A stretch of DNA of 64,000 bases, taken from positions 16,015 to 80,014 of the forward strand of contig CAPIEU010000007.1 of the NCBI GenBank assembly GCA_948630815.1. Reading direction: 5' to 3'. Shown in pieces: positions 8,990 to 19,397 of the stretch. This DNA is from an uncultured Clostridia bacterium (GTDB lineage: Bacteria; Bacillota; Clostridia; TANB77; CAG-508). Every line of letters starts with the position of its first letter. Position 1 is the first letter of the stretch. Made by a program: the position numbers and the translations under genes. The notes under the pieces are model-generated. The model was not told the origin of the DNA, made no database searches, and saw only the letters and a program-made list of their open reading frames with translations.

Positions 8990-9298
8990 ATTTTTTACAA
9001 AAAAGTAATTTTATTATTAATATTCAGTTTTAAACTAATATTATAATTTGCTCTTTGGAATCCCCAATCGCCTATTTAGCTACATCTCCATTAAGTAAAT
9101 GGAATCTTTACTCTACTATTTTAGTAAGTCACTAGATTTAAAATAGTTATTTTTGAAAAATAGAAAAAAGCCTGCTTGTTACTATTAATTATGTATGATT
9201 TAACATTTTTTATACATAATACATAAAATAATATTGAAAAAAAACTATTTAAAGTATATAATTTTATCTAAATGGTAAATTCATTATAAAAGGGGCGA

Positions 9299-10690
9299 AT
9301 GGCTTTGGCTAACATTGAAAATATAAAAAAATATAAAAGAATACATATGATTGGAATTGGCGGAGTTAGTATGAGTGGTATTGCAGAGATACTACATAAC
9401 TTTGGTTTTACTATTACAGGAAGTGATGCTCATTCTTCTGAAATTACAGATAAATTAATAAAAAATGGAATTAGTGTTACAATAGGTCATGATATAAATA
9501 ATTTAAGAAAAGCGGACGCTGTAGTTTTTACTGCTGCAATTTCAAATGATGATCCTGAAATGATAGAAGCACATAACTTAAACATTCCTTTAATAGAAAG
9601 ATGTGATTTTTTAGGTGAACTTACAAAGGCATTTGAAAACACTATAGGAATTTCTGGTACACATGGTAAAACTACAACTACTTCTATGGTATCTGTATGT
9701 TTTTTAAAAGCTGGTTTTGACCCAAACATTCAAGTTGGAGGAATTTTAAACCAAATTGATGGTAATTATAAGATTGGTAATAGTGAATATTTTATAATTG
9801 AAGCTTGTGAATATGTAGAAAGTTTCCTAAAATTTAGACCTAGGGCAGAAATTATATTAAATATTGATAATGATCATTTAGATTATTTTAAAACTTTTGA
9901 TAATATTAAAAATGCTTTTATAAAATATGTTAAATTACTTCCTTCAAATGGAATTTTAGTATTAAATGCAGATGATTCAAACTGTTTAGATTTAAAAGAT
10001 TATTCTGCTTGCCCATATATTACATATGGAATAGAAAATTCAAGTGCTGATTTTGTAGCTAAAGATATTAAATTTAATAATGATGGTTTTCCTGAATTTG
10101 ATGTATATAAGCATAACGAATTTTATTCTCATATTAAACTATCTGTTGCAGGATATCATAATGTTTTAAATGCTCTTGGTTGTATTAGCTTATGTAACCA
10201 TTATGGAATTACTAAGGATAATATAAAGAATGCACTCTTAGAGTTTACTGGTGCTCATAGAAGATTAGAATATAAGGGAAGTTATAATAATATATCTGTT
10301 TACGATGATTATGCTCATCATCCAACTGAAATTAAAGCTACTTTTAATGCTTTATATAATAAGAACTTTAATAAAGCTTGGGTTATTTTTCAACCACATA
10401 CTTATTCAAGAACTAAAAACTTATTAAATGAATTTGCAGAAAGTTTAAGCGGTTTTGATAATATAATTATAACTGATATTTATGCAGCAAGAGAAGCTAA
10501 TACTTATGGTGTATCTTCTAAAGACATTGTAAATAGACTGAATTCTTCAAGGAAAACGAATTGTGAATATATTTCTAATTTTGAAGACATTGTTAAATTT
10601 ATTCATGAACACGCAAAACCAAACGATGTTATATTAACACTTGGTGCTGGTGATGTTACCAATATTGGACCAATGCTACTAGAAAAATAA
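9299..10690 (+). CDS. murC: UDP-N-acetylmuramate-L-alanine ligase MurC
   Basis: MurC adds L-Ala to UDP-MurNAc in peptidoglycan precursor synthesis. The N-terminal Rossmann motif HMIGIGGVSMSGIAE, the ATP-binding GISGTHGKTTTTSM, the central EACEY and NIDNDHLDYF motifs and the C-terminal YDDYAHHPTEI and FQPHTYSRTK motifs are all intact. The length of 463 residues is normal. Out-of-frame CGGs (GGC GGA, GCG GAC, AGC GGT) do not affect the frame. It is the lone plus-strand gene between spoVG and spoIVB. Confidence 0.97.
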   Translation: MALANIENIKKYKRIHMIGIGGVSMSGIAEILHNFGFTITGSDAHSSEITDKLIKNGISVTIGHDINNLRKADAVVFTAAISNDDPEMIEAHNLNIPLIERCDFLGELTKAFENTIGISGTHGKTTTTSMVSVCFLKAGFDPNIQVGGILNQIDGNYKIGNSEYFIIEACEYVESFLKFRPRAEIILNIDNDHLDYFKTFDNIKNAFIKYVKLLPSNGILVLNADDSNCLDLKDYSACPYITYGIENSSADFVAKDIKFNNDGFPEFDVYKHNEFYSHIKLSVAGYHNVLNALGCISLCNHYGITKDNIKNALLEFTGAHRRLEYKGSYNNISVYDDYAHHPTEIKATFNALYNKNFNKAWVIFQPHTYSRTKNLLNEFAESLSGFDNIIITDIYAAREANTYGVSSKDIVNRLNSSRKTNCEYISNFEDIVKFIHEHAKPNDVILTLGAGDVTNIGPMLLEK

Positions 10691-10691
10691 A

Positions 10692-10729
10692 TTAAAATTC
10701 CTCGCACAATGTGCGAGGAATTTTAATTT
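10692..10729. terminator. Bidirectional terminator between murC and spoIVB
   Basis: AATTAAAATTCCTCGCAC pairs with GTGCGAGGAATTTTAATT around a short loop. The stem is flanked by A and T runs on both sides and serves two convergent genes. Confidence 0.9.
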
Positions 10730-11967
10730 ACTTCTCTTGCTTGTTTTATCATTAAGTCTGCAAATACTGCATACCCTTTTTCAGGATCATTTACTAATAC
10801 ATGTGTTAATGCTCCTACCATTTTGCCATCTTGTATTATTGGACTACCACTCATTCCTTGTATTATTCCCCCTGTTTTTTCTATTAAATCTTTATCTACT
10901 ACTTTTACTTGCATACTTTTATTATTTTCATTATTGTTTGTATATATTTTTTCTATTTCTATATCGAATTCTTGTTTTTTGTTATTTTCTAGGGTACATA
11001 ATATTTTTGCAGGACCTGTTTTTATTTCATCACGTGTTGCTACTTCTATTGCTTTTGATAAATCAATATTTAATGCACTTACATTTGTTACTTTTCCATA
11101 TACTCCAAATTCTGTGTTTTTATAAACTTCTCCCACTTGTGTACTATTTTCAATTGAACCTTGAATTTTTCCTGGACTGCCTTTTTTTCCTTTTATTATA
11201 GAAACTATTTTTGTTGTAACAAAATCTCCTTTTGCAATATCTAATAAATTACCAGTATCTACATCTTGTATTCCATGTCCTAGTGCTGCAAATGTTTTCG
11301 TAGATGGTTCATAAAAACTAACTGTTCCAACACCAGCAGCAGCATCTCTTACCCAAAGTCCTAATTTATAATTGTTATTTCCAACTTTTACTGGAGTTAT
11401 ATTTGTTTCTAAAGTTTGTCCTTCTCTTAGATATTTAATAGATAAATTATTTCCCTTTGATTTATTAACTGTATTTAATAAATCTGCTGTACATGTAACT
11501 GTTTCATCATTTATTTCTACAATCATATCTCCTTCTTGTATTCCAGTATTTTCGTATGGTTTATATTTATTATTATCTACTCCTTCTATTTCACTCATTC
11601 CTACCACTAATACTCCACTTGTATAAAGTTTAAGTCCTACTGCATTTCCAAGTGGTATAACTGATGTTTTAGGTATGACATTTACTGTTATACTTTTAAG
11701 CTCAATTCCTCCAAATAGATTTAAACTATAGTTTCTTTTACCTATTGTTTTTATTTCTGATGAAATATCACTTGATGCTTGGATAGCCTCATAACTTTCA
11801 TCATCTCTACTTTCTAAATTTATCCCTAAAAGTGTATTAACTTTTAGGCTTTCTCCTTGAAATAAGATAATATTTGATGGTATAGAAGTTATATTAGTTA
11901 CATATATTAATAATAAAATTAAAAAACTAACAATAAATATTCTTTTTATAATTCGCATTTTTAACAT
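10723..11967 (-). CDS. spoIVB: SpoIVB serine peptidase (S55)
   Basis: SpoIVB is secreted by the forespore into the intermembrane space and cleaves SpoIVFA to trigger sigma K activation. The sequence shows an N-terminal membrane anchor (about 8-27), a PDZ domain (about 115-200, with GVLVVGMSEIEG and IQEGDMIVEIN) and the peptidase domain with catalytic His in FAALGHGIQD and catalytic Ser in GMSGSPIIQDGK. At 414 residues it is normal length. It is transcribed convergently with murC. Confidence 0.95.
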   Translation of the reverse strand: MLKMRIIKRIFIVSFLILLLIYVTNITSIPSNIILFQGESLKVNTLLGINLESRDDESYEAIQASSDISSEIKTIGKRNYSLNLFGGIELKSITVNVIPKTSVIPLGNAVGLKLYTSGVLVVGMSEIEGVDNNKYKPYENTGIQEGDMIVEINDETVTCTADLLNTVNKSKGNNLSIKYLREGQTLETNITPVKVGNNNYKLGLWVRDAAAGVGTVSFYEPSTKTFAALGHGIQDVDTGNLLDIAKGDFVTTKIVSIIKGKKGSPGKIQGSIENSTQVGEVYKNTEFGVYGKVTNVSALNIDLSKAIEVATRDEIKTGPAKILCTLENNKKQEFDIEIEKIYTNNNENNKSMQVKVVDKDLIEKTGGIIQGMSGSPIIQDGKMVGALTHVLVNDPEKGYAVFADLMIKQAREVN

Positions 11968-12160
11968 CCTTTCGTAAATAAGTTATACTCTTGTTCTTCT
12001 ATCAAATTTAAAATATTTATTATTAGTTTTCCCATTTTTTCAATTTTTAAAATTAATTTTTAAAAAAGAATTTATATTGTAATTTAGTACATTACTATTA
12101 CTCCTTAAAATCCGCTTCATCTTATTGGAGGTAGGGCATTTTATACATATAAATTCTATT

Positions 12161-13531
12161 CTAAAAAGTTACATTTAATTTAATTAAATTCCATCTTTCA
12201 CGTGCAAGTACATTATAATATGCTTGTTTTATACTATAATTATATTCTTCTATTTTCTTTTTTTCTAATTTAGATGGATTTACAATACATCTATAGCATG
12301 CAAGTTCATTATGTTTATAATAATATATTATATCCTCCTCAGTTTCTCCTTGTCTTCTTTGTTTATTATAATCTATACTTCTATATCCCATTATTTCTCC
12401 TGATGCTTCTTGTAGTAATGGACATTCAAGTTTATGATAATATCCATCATGTATATAATATAATAAATCTGTGTCTACATATTGTTTATTTTGGGTACTT
12501 GTTACTATTGCATAATTATTATATTCTTTAATTCCTGCAGGTAAACCTTGCATAAATGATATTATATTTACATTTGATAATATCTTATCCCAATCTTCTT
12601 GTGTTAATATTGGCATTTTAAAATCTGTGTTTAATGTTGTATGATTACTATATGTCCATATTGCATTATTTAAGTTTCTTTGAATTGATTGTTTCATTAT
12701 TTCTCTTTTATGTGCTGTAAAATTAGATTCTTTGTCTTCTGGATCATTTTGGATTGATGCGTTTAAAATTTTTGTATTATCATTTATAAATTGTGGATAT
12801 GAATTTCCATTTTCATCTAATGCATTTTTAGGCACTACTATATCTACAATCTTTGTTCCTGAAAATGAATTATTTTTTATCCATGATGTAAATTCTTTAG
12901 CTTCTTTATAATATTCTATCGCTGTGTTATCTGTTATTGTTACTCCTCTATACTTAGTTCCATCATCTAAAACCTCTCCTGCTATTAAATAGCCACTTCT
13001 TGAAATATACTCTCCATTCATATATCCATATACAGTAATATAATTGTCTAAAGAATAATTTACTACTATATCACAATTTCCAGTTTTATATCTTAATGAA
13101 TAATGTATATAAGGTTTTAAAGCGTGTTCATATCTTGTTTTTATGGTTGCATCAACATCTTTATACTCTGTCTCTATTGGTGAATATATATAATATCCAT
13201 CATACAAAGTAACTACTATTGCTGGTATGTATTGTGCAATATACCCTGCATTCTCTCCTGGCACTCTCAAATTTGTTGCAAGTGAAGTAAAAAATGCGTT
13301 TATGGATGCTTTTATATCTCTTCTTAAAGAATCTGCATTTGTAGAATAATTGTTTTGGATTGAATTTAATTGAAACGCAACAACTGCATCGTGTGTTGCG
13401 TCTAATAATTTTGTATCATATTGCTTTACCAAATTTGCTGTGTCTATTTGAATACCAATATATGCTGATAAAATTAATGTTATTGGTATAACAATTATTG
13501 CAAAGATAACTGCCATGTTTTGTAATTTCAT
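12161..13531 (-). CDS. Secreted/membrane-anchored protein of the Tad-like pilus locus
   Basis: This 456-residue protein starts MKLQNMAVIFAIIVIPITLI, a single N-terminal membrane helix resembling TadE/TadG-type pseudopilins, followed by a large external domain with many Tyr. Four Cys in the last third (ECPLL and LACYRC) could form disulfides or bind metal. It is the last gene of a long minus-strand operon starting near 24 kb. I do not recognise a catalytic domain; a minor pilin or surface component is the best guess. Confidence 0.6.
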   Translation of the reverse strand: MKLQNMAVIFAIIVIPITLILSAYIGIQIDTANLVKQYDTKLLDATHDAVVAFQLNSIQNNYSTNADSLRRDIKASINAFFTSLATNLRVPGENAGYIAQYIPAIVVTLYDGYYIYSPIETEYKDVDATIKTRYEHALKPYIHYSLRYKTGNCDIVVNYSLDNYITVYGYMNGEYISRSGYLIAGEVLDDGTKYRGVTITDNTAIEYYKEAKEFTSWIKNNSFSGTKIVDIVVPKNALDENGNSYPQFINDNTKILNASIQNDPEDKESNFTAHKREIMKQSIQRNLNNAIWTYSNHTTLNTDFKMPILTQEDWDKILSNVNIISFMQGLPAGIKEYNNYAIVTSTQNKQYVDTDLLYYIHDGYYHKLECPLLQEASGEIMGYRSIDYNKQRRQGETEEDIIYYYKHNELACYRCIVNPSKLEKKKIEEYNYSIKQAYYNVLARERWNLIKLNVTF

Positions 13532-13557
13532 CTAATTATCACCTTTGCCTCTCTTAT

Positions 13558-14097
13558 CTATTTTCCATTTGTCATAACAAATCCTGAATGTGAAGCTTCT
13601 ATACTATATGTATCATTTCCTACTATACTATAAAAGAAATTTTTAAGCATTTGAGCTATAGTAGTATTCGTATTTTTTACATCTACAGATATAATATCTC
13701 CTTCTTTTAATAATTTTATAGTACTTTTTGGGTTTGCTTGTCCTACTCCTAATTCTTCTTCTATTTGTGAAGTATATGTAGTCCAGTAAATATTTTCACC
13801 AATTTTAGTTTGTGACGCTTCTGCTCCTTTTTTACCTGGGTTTTCATCTAGTACTTTAACAGACATTTCAACATCGTAACTATTTCCTGTAGCAGATAAT
13901 GTTTGGATGTATTTATCGTAATTATCTAATGTAATTTTTCCTGTAGAACGAATGTTATCTACAAATTCTACTGTAGCAGTATATACTGCTAATTGTGATA
14001 TATCATCATTTCTTTCTGATATTGACATTAATGGAAATACAAACATTAGAATAGCAGCTAAAAATATAGCTACAACAGTTATTAAAGTGTCTCCCAT
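13558..14097 (-). CDS. Pilin-like membrane protein of the Tad-like locus (179 aa)
   Basis: The N-terminus MGDTLITVVAIFLAAILMF is a membrane helix that begins almost at the start, as in pseudopilins, followed by an external domain of about 150 residues. It lies between two other pilin-like genes with short spacing (27 and 13 bases), so it is in the same operon. I do not know the family; a minor structural subunit is inferred from topology and context. Confidence 0.6.
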   Translation of the reverse strand: MGDTLITVVAIFLAAILMFVFPLMSISERNDDISQLAVYTATVEFVDNIRSTGKITLDNYDKYIQTLSATGNSYDVEMSVKVLDENPGKKGAEASQTKIGENIYWTTYTSQIEEELGVGQANPKSTIKLLKEGDIISVDVKNTNTTIAQMLKNFFYSIVGNDTYSIEASHSGFVMTNGK

Positions 14098-14110
14098 GTT
14101 AATTCCTCCT

Positions 14111-14866
14111 TTACGACTGTAATATATATATTATCTCTAGTTTCTTATTTCCCTTAATTGTTTCAAGAGAATATCCATCATCTGTTATAGTTTCACCACT
14201 TGTTGTTACTTCTAAGAATTTTTCTATAAATTTATCATTTTTGTATCTTTTTAAGTTTTTTCCTGTATATGTAATAAAATTATTTTCATATTTTTCGCCT
14301 AACATATCTGCTTTAATTCTTGATTGTATTTTTGCATTATCCCCTACCCAAGGTGCACCTATGGTAACAGTTGTATTTGTAGAAGATTTTACAGTATATA
14401 ATTTTCTTACCATTTCTTCTACATTAAATTCTGGAACTTGTTTATTTAATGTTTTATAAACTTGTTCTTGAACCATTTTTAATCTGTCTTCAACTTCTAT
14501 GTAGTTTTCTTTTTCACTACTATTTTTATTTTTTACTATTTGATTCCAATTAGTCATAAATCCTTCTGTCCAAAGATCATATCTTACAATAGGATCTCCA
14601 TCTTTACTAAATATAGTTACCGCAAATTGCTCTTTAGCATATCTATGAATAGTAGGCATAATTGTTTCCATACCTACTGTTCTATTTTTACTATTTTCTA
14701 CATTATCTTTAGTTGCATATTCATAAAATTCAGTTTTATCATTAAAATGAAAAATTAGCTCTGATGTACTTCTTGCTTGTGCAACAACTGAAATAGTTAA
14801 TGCAAGTGCTAAAACAAATACAAATATACTAAAAGCAATTTTTAGTGCATCTACTGCATTTTCCAT
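14111..14866 (-). CDS. Pilin-like protein with MENA-type N-terminus (251 aa)
   Basis: The protein starts MENAVDALKIAFSIFVFVLA, a variant of the MENASKAL N-terminus shared by three downstream/upstream neighbours, followed by a helix with small residues and a soluble domain of about 220 residues. No prepilin peptidase cleavage motif is obvious. The shared N-terminus suggests a common export or assembly route for this set of proteins. Function is inferred. Confidence 0.6.
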   Translation of the reverse strand: MENAVDALKIAFSIFVFVLALALTISVVAQARSTSELIFHFNDKTEFYEYATKDNVENSKNRTVGMETIMPTIHRYAKEQFAVTIFSKDGDPIVRYDLWTEGFMTNWNQIVKNKNSSEKENYIEVEDRLKMVQEQVYKTLNKQVPEFNVEEMVRKLYTVKSSTNTTVTIGAPWVGDNAKIQSRIKADMLGEKYENNFITYTGKNLKRYKNDKFIEKFLEVTTSGETITDDGYSLETIKGNKKLEIIYILQS

Positions 14867-14913
14867 TTTAACTCACTTCCTTTTGCTTTTTTATATTAGC
14901 TTCTCTATTATAA

Positions 14914-15297
14914 TTAATTTTTTGTAATAGATACCTTTGTATAAAATCCTGAATTATTTGGTGTAAATGTAACTGTATATCTAGCATTTGTTTGAACATC
15001 TTTTACTGCTGATACTGAACCTGTATTAAAAGTTATTTTTCTAGATTCATCGGTAGTTGAAGCATTGTTTGAATTAATTACATTTATTAATGATTTTACA
15101 TTTGAACCAGATACATTAGTTCCTTCATAATGTGAAAATTTATCATTAAACATTTGTATTTGCATAGAATCCATCTCTTGTTGAGCTCCACCTGTTATTC
15201 CTGAAATATTACCAAATACCATCATTCCAATTCCTATTAATAATATAGAAATTAATATTGCACCTGCTATAATTAGTGCTTTTGAAGCATTCTCCAT
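14914..15297 (-). CDS. Pilin-like protein, MENASKAL family member (127 aa)
   Basis: It begins MENASKALIIAGAILISILL, followed by a Gly-rich bend, then QMFNDKFSHYEG and a VKSLINVINSNN segment that recurs in the paralogues at 16074 and 16509. The C-terminal domain is short and rich in Thr, Ser and Asn. AGGAGGAAGAG lies upstream of the ATG. It is the simplest member of the set and could be the major pilin of the Tad-like system. Confidence 0.65.
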   Translation of the reverse strand: MENASKALIIAGAILISILLIGIGMMVFGNISGITGGAQQEMDSMQIQMFNDKFSHYEGTNVSGSNVKSLINVINSNNASTTDESRKITFNTGSVSAVKDVQTNARYTVTFTPNNSGFYTKVSITKN

Positions 15298-15376
15298 ACT
15301 CCTCTTCCTCCTTTAACTTTTCCATTTGATCTATTATATAACTTAGATTATTCTTTAAATCTAAAATACTAAAAAC

Positions 15377-15817
15377 TTATTCTTCTATTTGTTCAAAAGT
15401 TAAACTTCTTACTTTTTTAGTAGCTTCATGATAATCAATCATTGTACATTTAAATTTTATTAAATTAAAATTTTGAACAAATCCTTCTAATCCTACTTTT
15501 GTTAATGTTTCCATTGGATATTTAATTAGTTTTTCATTATATAATAATTTTATTTCAATTTTTATTGAATCTAAGTCATTTTCAATAAAGTATCCTTTTT
15601 CATCTTTTTCAATATTGTTTTTTATATTTTCATTTGTTGCTTTATTTATTAATGTAATTACATCTGTTCCATATAGTACTTTTTTGTAATATTCTTCGTA
15701 TTGTTTATTATATGTTTTTATATTAGCTAAATTTTTGTTATTTTGTACTAATGATACACTTATAATTAACATTAATGTAATTATTACAATAGCAAAAATT
15801 GCAACTATTTTCTTCAA
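15377..15817 (-). CDS. Pilin-like protein without the MENASKAL start (146 aa)
   Basis: The N-terminus MKKIVAIFAIVIITLMLIIS is a membrane helix. The segment KVLYGTDVITLINKATNEN parallels RGVDVISVINKAIDNN in the 16509 gene, and the end CTMIDYHEATKKVRSLTFEQ parallels CTEVKYHEVSGRINYMKFEE there. It is therefore a paralogue that has lost or changed the common N-terminus. It lies in the same operon. Confidence 0.6.
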   Translation of the reverse strand: MKKIVAIFAIVIITLMLIISVSLVQNNKNLANIKTYNKQYEEYYKKVLYGTDVITLINKATNENIKNNIEKDEKGYFIENDLDSIKIEIKLLYNEKLIKYPMETLTKVGLEGFVQNFNLIKFKCTMIDYHEATKKVRSLTFEQIEE

Positions 15818-15939
15818 TAAAATTTGTTCCTTTCTTAATTATACTATTTTTTTTCTTTTTTTTCAACTAGTTAGGTTATATTTACTTGTTTTTCGTTACT
15901 GTTTAGACTATATCGTTTGCAATTCGCTCCCACGAAAGT

Positions 15940-16022
15940 AATATATTTATTTTGAAAAGTTTCGACACTCGCCAACGCCTCTTTAGACTTAAACATACTA
16001 CACTTGGCAAAATAAATATATT
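15940..16022. repeat. 15-bp perfect inverted repeat with 53-base loop
   Basis: AATATATTTATTTTG (15940-15954) is the exact reverse complement of CAAAATAAATATATT (16008-16022). The 250-base gap between two pilin-like genes that holds it is less AT-rich than its flanks (several CGC/ACG words) and resembles a small insertion of the MITE type. Confidence 0.55.
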
Positions 16023-16073
16023 AACTACACTCACGCTAGTTACGAAACGTTAGGCTGAACTGTAGCGTTTTTT

Positions 16074-16493
16074 CTATCTACATTCTATAATATTTATAGT
16101 CTTTACTAGTTTTGTTTTATCATTAAAAGTTATTTTGTTTACAGTGTATTTTTTATCTTGGTTATCCATTATAAATTCAGAATCTATTATATTTTCAATG
16201 TTTTTTATTGTATTGCCTGTTATTTTTATTTGGTATATTTCATCAATATTGTTTAAATTATGCTCATTAACCAAATTTATTATTGTTAATATATCATGTG
16301 CTGTTAGATTTGTTTTTCCTTCATATACTGTAAATTGACTATTAAATTGATTTATATTTTTATCTTGTATGTTATAATTTATACTATCTGCAAAGCTATT
16401 TAAATTGTAATATGCTAATACTAAAATACTTATAAGTATAACACCTATTAATATTTCTGCCGTTATAATTAAAGCTTTTGATGCATTTTCCAT
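16074..16493 (-). CDS. Pilin-like protein, MENASKAL family member (139 aa)
   Basis: It starts MENASKALIITAEILIGVIL and carries QFNSQFTVYEGK and a DILTIINLVNEHN segment aligned with its paralogues. The Glu in the middle of the hydrophobic helix (AEILIG) is unusual among the set and recalls the Glu5 of type IV pilins. Same operon. Confidence 0.62.
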   Translation of the reverse strand: MENASKALIITAEILIGVILISILVLAYYNLNSFADSINYNIQDKNINQFNSQFTVYEGKTNLTAHDILTIINLVNEHNLNNIDEIYQIKITGNTIKNIENIIDSEFIMDNQDKKYTVNKITFNDKTKLVKTINIIECR

Positions 16494-16508
16494 ATATTTT
16501 CCCTTTCT

Positions 16509-17036
16509 CTAATTTATACCATTTATATATCCATTTTCAGTCATTTTTCTTTCTTCAAATTTCATATAATTTATTCTTCCACTAACTTCATGGTACTTTA
16601 CTTCTGTACAATCAAAAATTCTTCTTTTAAAATCTGTAAAGGCATCTGTATCATTTCTTATTATGTCAAATTCATTCATGTTATAGTATTTGTTTATATT
16701 GAATGCTGTAGTAGATGTTTTCCCATCCTTTTTATATATTACTTCTTCTGCCATTTTAAATTGTATATTTATTGTATAATATTTATCATTTTCATATTTT
16801 TTGTTATTATCAATTGCTTTATTTATTACTGAAATAACATCTACACCTCTAAGTAATTTTCTATTATATGATTCATATTCTTTATTAAATATTGTTAATT
16901 GTTCAATTTCTTTTTCTGTTAACTCTCTTGCTGAAAGGTTTCTTATATTACTATAGCCATATACTAGTAGTGCTAATATTAATAGTGCAATTAATATTCC
17001 TCCTGCCATTATTAATGCTTTTGATGCATTTTCCAT
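16509..17036 (-). CDS. Pilin-like protein, MENASKAL family member (175 aa)
   Basis: It starts MENASKALIMAGGILIALLI, followed by a helix to about residue 30, LTIFNKEYESYNRK, VDVISVINKAIDNN and a C-terminal domain with one Cys (IFDCTEVKYHE). It is the longest of the close paralogues and sits immediately downstream of the TadB/C-like gene. Confidence 0.62.
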   Translation of the reverse strand: MENASKALIMAGGILIALLILALLVYGYSNIRNLSARELTEKEIEQLTIFNKEYESYNRKLLRGVDVISVINKAIDNNKKYENDKYYTINIQFKMAEEVIYKKDGKTSTTAFNINKYYNMNEFDIIRNDTDAFTDFKRRIFDCTEVKYHEVSGRINYMKFEERKMTENGYINGIN

Positions 17037-17062
17037 ATACTTTCCCTTTCTTTAATTATTAA

Positions 17063-19144
17063 TTATTTAATCATTTTTTGCATTGTATTAAATGAAGTAG
17101 TCATACTTGTTAATCCTATTGCAACTAATGGAACAATTAAATATCCAACAAATAAACATACCATAGGTGAAAATCCAATCACCTTTCCAATCATACCTTT
17201 TCTTGAAATTAATCTTTCATTTGATTCCTTTCTCTTTTCTTGATAATATGCTCGTTCTGTATCTAATTCATCAAAGGCCTCTTTTATTGGTATTTTTTCA
17301 ACTGCTGCTTGTAAGCTTTCTACAATACGAATGAACTGTCCATACGATACATCATTTTTTAGCTCTTCTAATGCTTCCCAAGCACCACTTTCATAGTTAT
17401 TTACACATTTTGTAATTGGTTCTTTAAAAATATTTGCATATCTTTCTAACCATTCTAATATTATTTCTACATTTATTCTCTCTATTTTCATAAGCATTAA
17501 AATAATTGTTTGGAATTGCATTACTTCATCTTCCATATCTAATTGTCTCATTTTTACTTGAAACATTAACATCCAAATAGGAGACATATATGCAACTAGT
17601 GCAAATACTATTGCAAGCAAAATTTCAAACCACTTTAAATATTCGCTATTTACAATTTGCAACTTAGTATAAATTTTTTCTGCATCAGTTTCTATTTCTT
17701 CGTCTGTTGCATCTTTATAATAGTTAGAATACTGCATTGCCACTGTTATTTGCTCTTTTGTAACTTTTGCTTGTCCTTTAAATTTATCTATAAAATAGTT
17801 ATGCTTTTTTGTTCTTTCCATTGCTTTTTTTTCATTTGAAGCAGACATTTGTCCTATTATATCATAATCACTATCTGGCTCTTCATATATGTAATTTACT
17901 GCAATTTTATGTAATTGATTAAACATAAATAATGATATAATGAATGTTACAATCGTCAATGTAATCCTATTTACATATAACCATTCAATTTTTTGTTTAG
18001 ATGCTGCATCTTTTAATAATCTTGTTACTTTTCTGTTTTCTTTTGTTCCTCTTTTTGGTATGAATAAATCTACTACACTTTTTGCTATTCTATTTTTATA
18101 TAATTTTGCTTGCCATGGATTTTCAGTATTTTTTATATGTGCATTTGTAGAAGAATTATCTTTTATTTTCCTTATCATTATATAAGACACGAATGTTATT
18201 AATAATAATAACATTTGTACTATAAATCCACCTTTACCATCATAAAATTGACTTGTAAAACTAAACTGTGATATTGCCCATTGTTTTACAGGTTCTATAA
18301 ATAACATTGGTACTGCTGCTATAAGTGATAAGCTTTGAAAAACGTAATCTATTTTATCTCTTTTTAATATTTCGATTTGCATTTCTTGAGTAATATTATT
18401 TAAGTTCTTTAAATATAGTGATGCACCATGAGCATCTTTTCTATCTCCAAATTCTCTGGTTAAGTATGATATTCCTGCAAATTCTTTTAAATAAGCATTT
18501 GGTGCAATATCATAATATTTTTCAAGTTCTGATTCTGGATCATCTGAAATTAAAATTTCATAAATTTTTTCTGCTTGACGTGACACTTCTACTTCATCAT
18601 TTTGTGATACTTCATATATTGCTTCTTCAACCATATTGGTATCGTGATATGCATGTCTTATTTCTGAAAAAAGATCAATTTGTTGTCTAAGCAATTTATT
18701 GTCCATCTTATCTACCATACCATTAATTACTGTTTCTACCATAAAAATTTCAAATATTAATAATATAGAAAGTAGTAATATGTTATTTTTGGTAAATAAA
18801 ATTATTCCTAATGTTAATGGTACTATTATTAATAAAGCATTTGTTAATATTTTTGATGATTGTTTTCTAGTTAAATATTCATCTTCTATATTTATAATTT
18901 CTATTCTTCTTCTTAATTTAACTATATATCTTTTAAGTACTGGTGTTTTTATATAAAACATATATAGCTTTTGATATATAACTTCAAGAGAAAATGTATT
19001 TGTTTGGGCTCCTGCTCTTAATTCTCTTGCCTGTTTTACATCATCTTGATCCATTTTCTTTCTTAAAACAACATATGCAATAACAACTGCTATAAATAGT
19101 AATACTACTACTCCCATACCATATAGTATAATTTGATTTGACAT
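17063..19144 (-). CDS. TadB/TadC-like type II secretion F-domain protein, double domain
   Basis: A 693-residue membrane protein with one N-terminal helix (5-27), helices near 110-155, 270-330, 390-415, 505-540 and a last pair near 650-690. Two cytoplasmic helical regions (about 155-265 and 545-645, e.g. QIDLFSEIRHAYHDTNMVEEA and FQTIILMLMKIERINVEIILE, written here as IDLFSEIRHAYHDT and IILMLMKIERINVE) match the paired T2SF domains of TadB and TadC. A single fused protein is consistent with its length. It would form the inner-membrane platform for the ATPase encoded next. Confidence 0.72.
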   Translation of the reverse strand: MSNQIILYGMGVVVLLFIAVVIAYVVLRKKMDQDDVKQARELRAGAQTNTFSLEVIYQKLYMFYIKTPVLKRYIVKLRRRIEIINIEDEYLTRKQSSKILTNALLIIVPLTLGIILFTKNNILLLSILLIFEIFMVETVINGMVDKMDNKLLRQQIDLFSEIRHAYHDTNMVEEAIYEVSQNDEVEVSRQAEKIYEILISDDPESELEKYYDIAPNAYLKEFAGISYLTREFGDRKDAHGASLYLKNLNNITQEMQIEILKRDKIDYVFQSLSLIAAVPMLFIEPVKQWAISQFSFTSQFYDGKGGFIVQMLLLLITFVSYIMIRKIKDNSSTNAHIKNTENPWQAKLYKNRIAKSVVDLFIPKRGTKENRKVTRLLKDAASKQKIEWLYVNRITLTIVTFIISLFMFNQLHKIAVNYIYEEPDSDYDIIGQMSASNEKKAMERTKKHNYFIDKFKGQAKVTKEQITVAMQYSNYYKDATDEEIETDAEKIYTKLQIVNSEYLKWFEILLAIVFALVAYMSPIWMLMFQVKMRQLDMEDEVMQFQTIILMLMKIERINVEIILEWLERYANIFKEPITKCVNNYESGAWEALEELKNDVSYGQFIRIVESLQAAVEKIPIKEAFDELDTERAYYQEKRKESNERLISRKGMIGKVIGFSPMVCLFVGYLIVPLVAIGLTSMTTSFNTMQKMIK

Positions 19145-19244
19145 TTAATAATAGCACCTCCTTTCAAAATTCGAAGAATTTTGTATTATGCACTCTTCAT
19201 TATTCACTATTAAATATTTATTTAATATAATCTTTAAAATAGCA

Positions 19245-19345
19245 GGCAATTAAAATCACCCCTACACATCTTTATTTTCAGGCTACTCTATCTTAAGTTG
19301 ATAGTATTGCGAAAACACAAGTGGGTCTTGCTTTGTTTTTTTCTT
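19245..19345 (+). repeat. Dispersed intergenic repeat, family A variant, copy 1
   Basis: CACCCCTACACATCTTTATT continues with TTCAGGCTACTCTATCTTAA; the same text with a few changes recurs at 34676-34735. It lies in the gap between the TadB/C-like gene and the ATPase gene. Confidence 0.6.
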
Positions 19346-19397
19346 CGAAAACTGCATAATCTTTAAATGTTGTATTCTATTGTTATCATTTTAATCG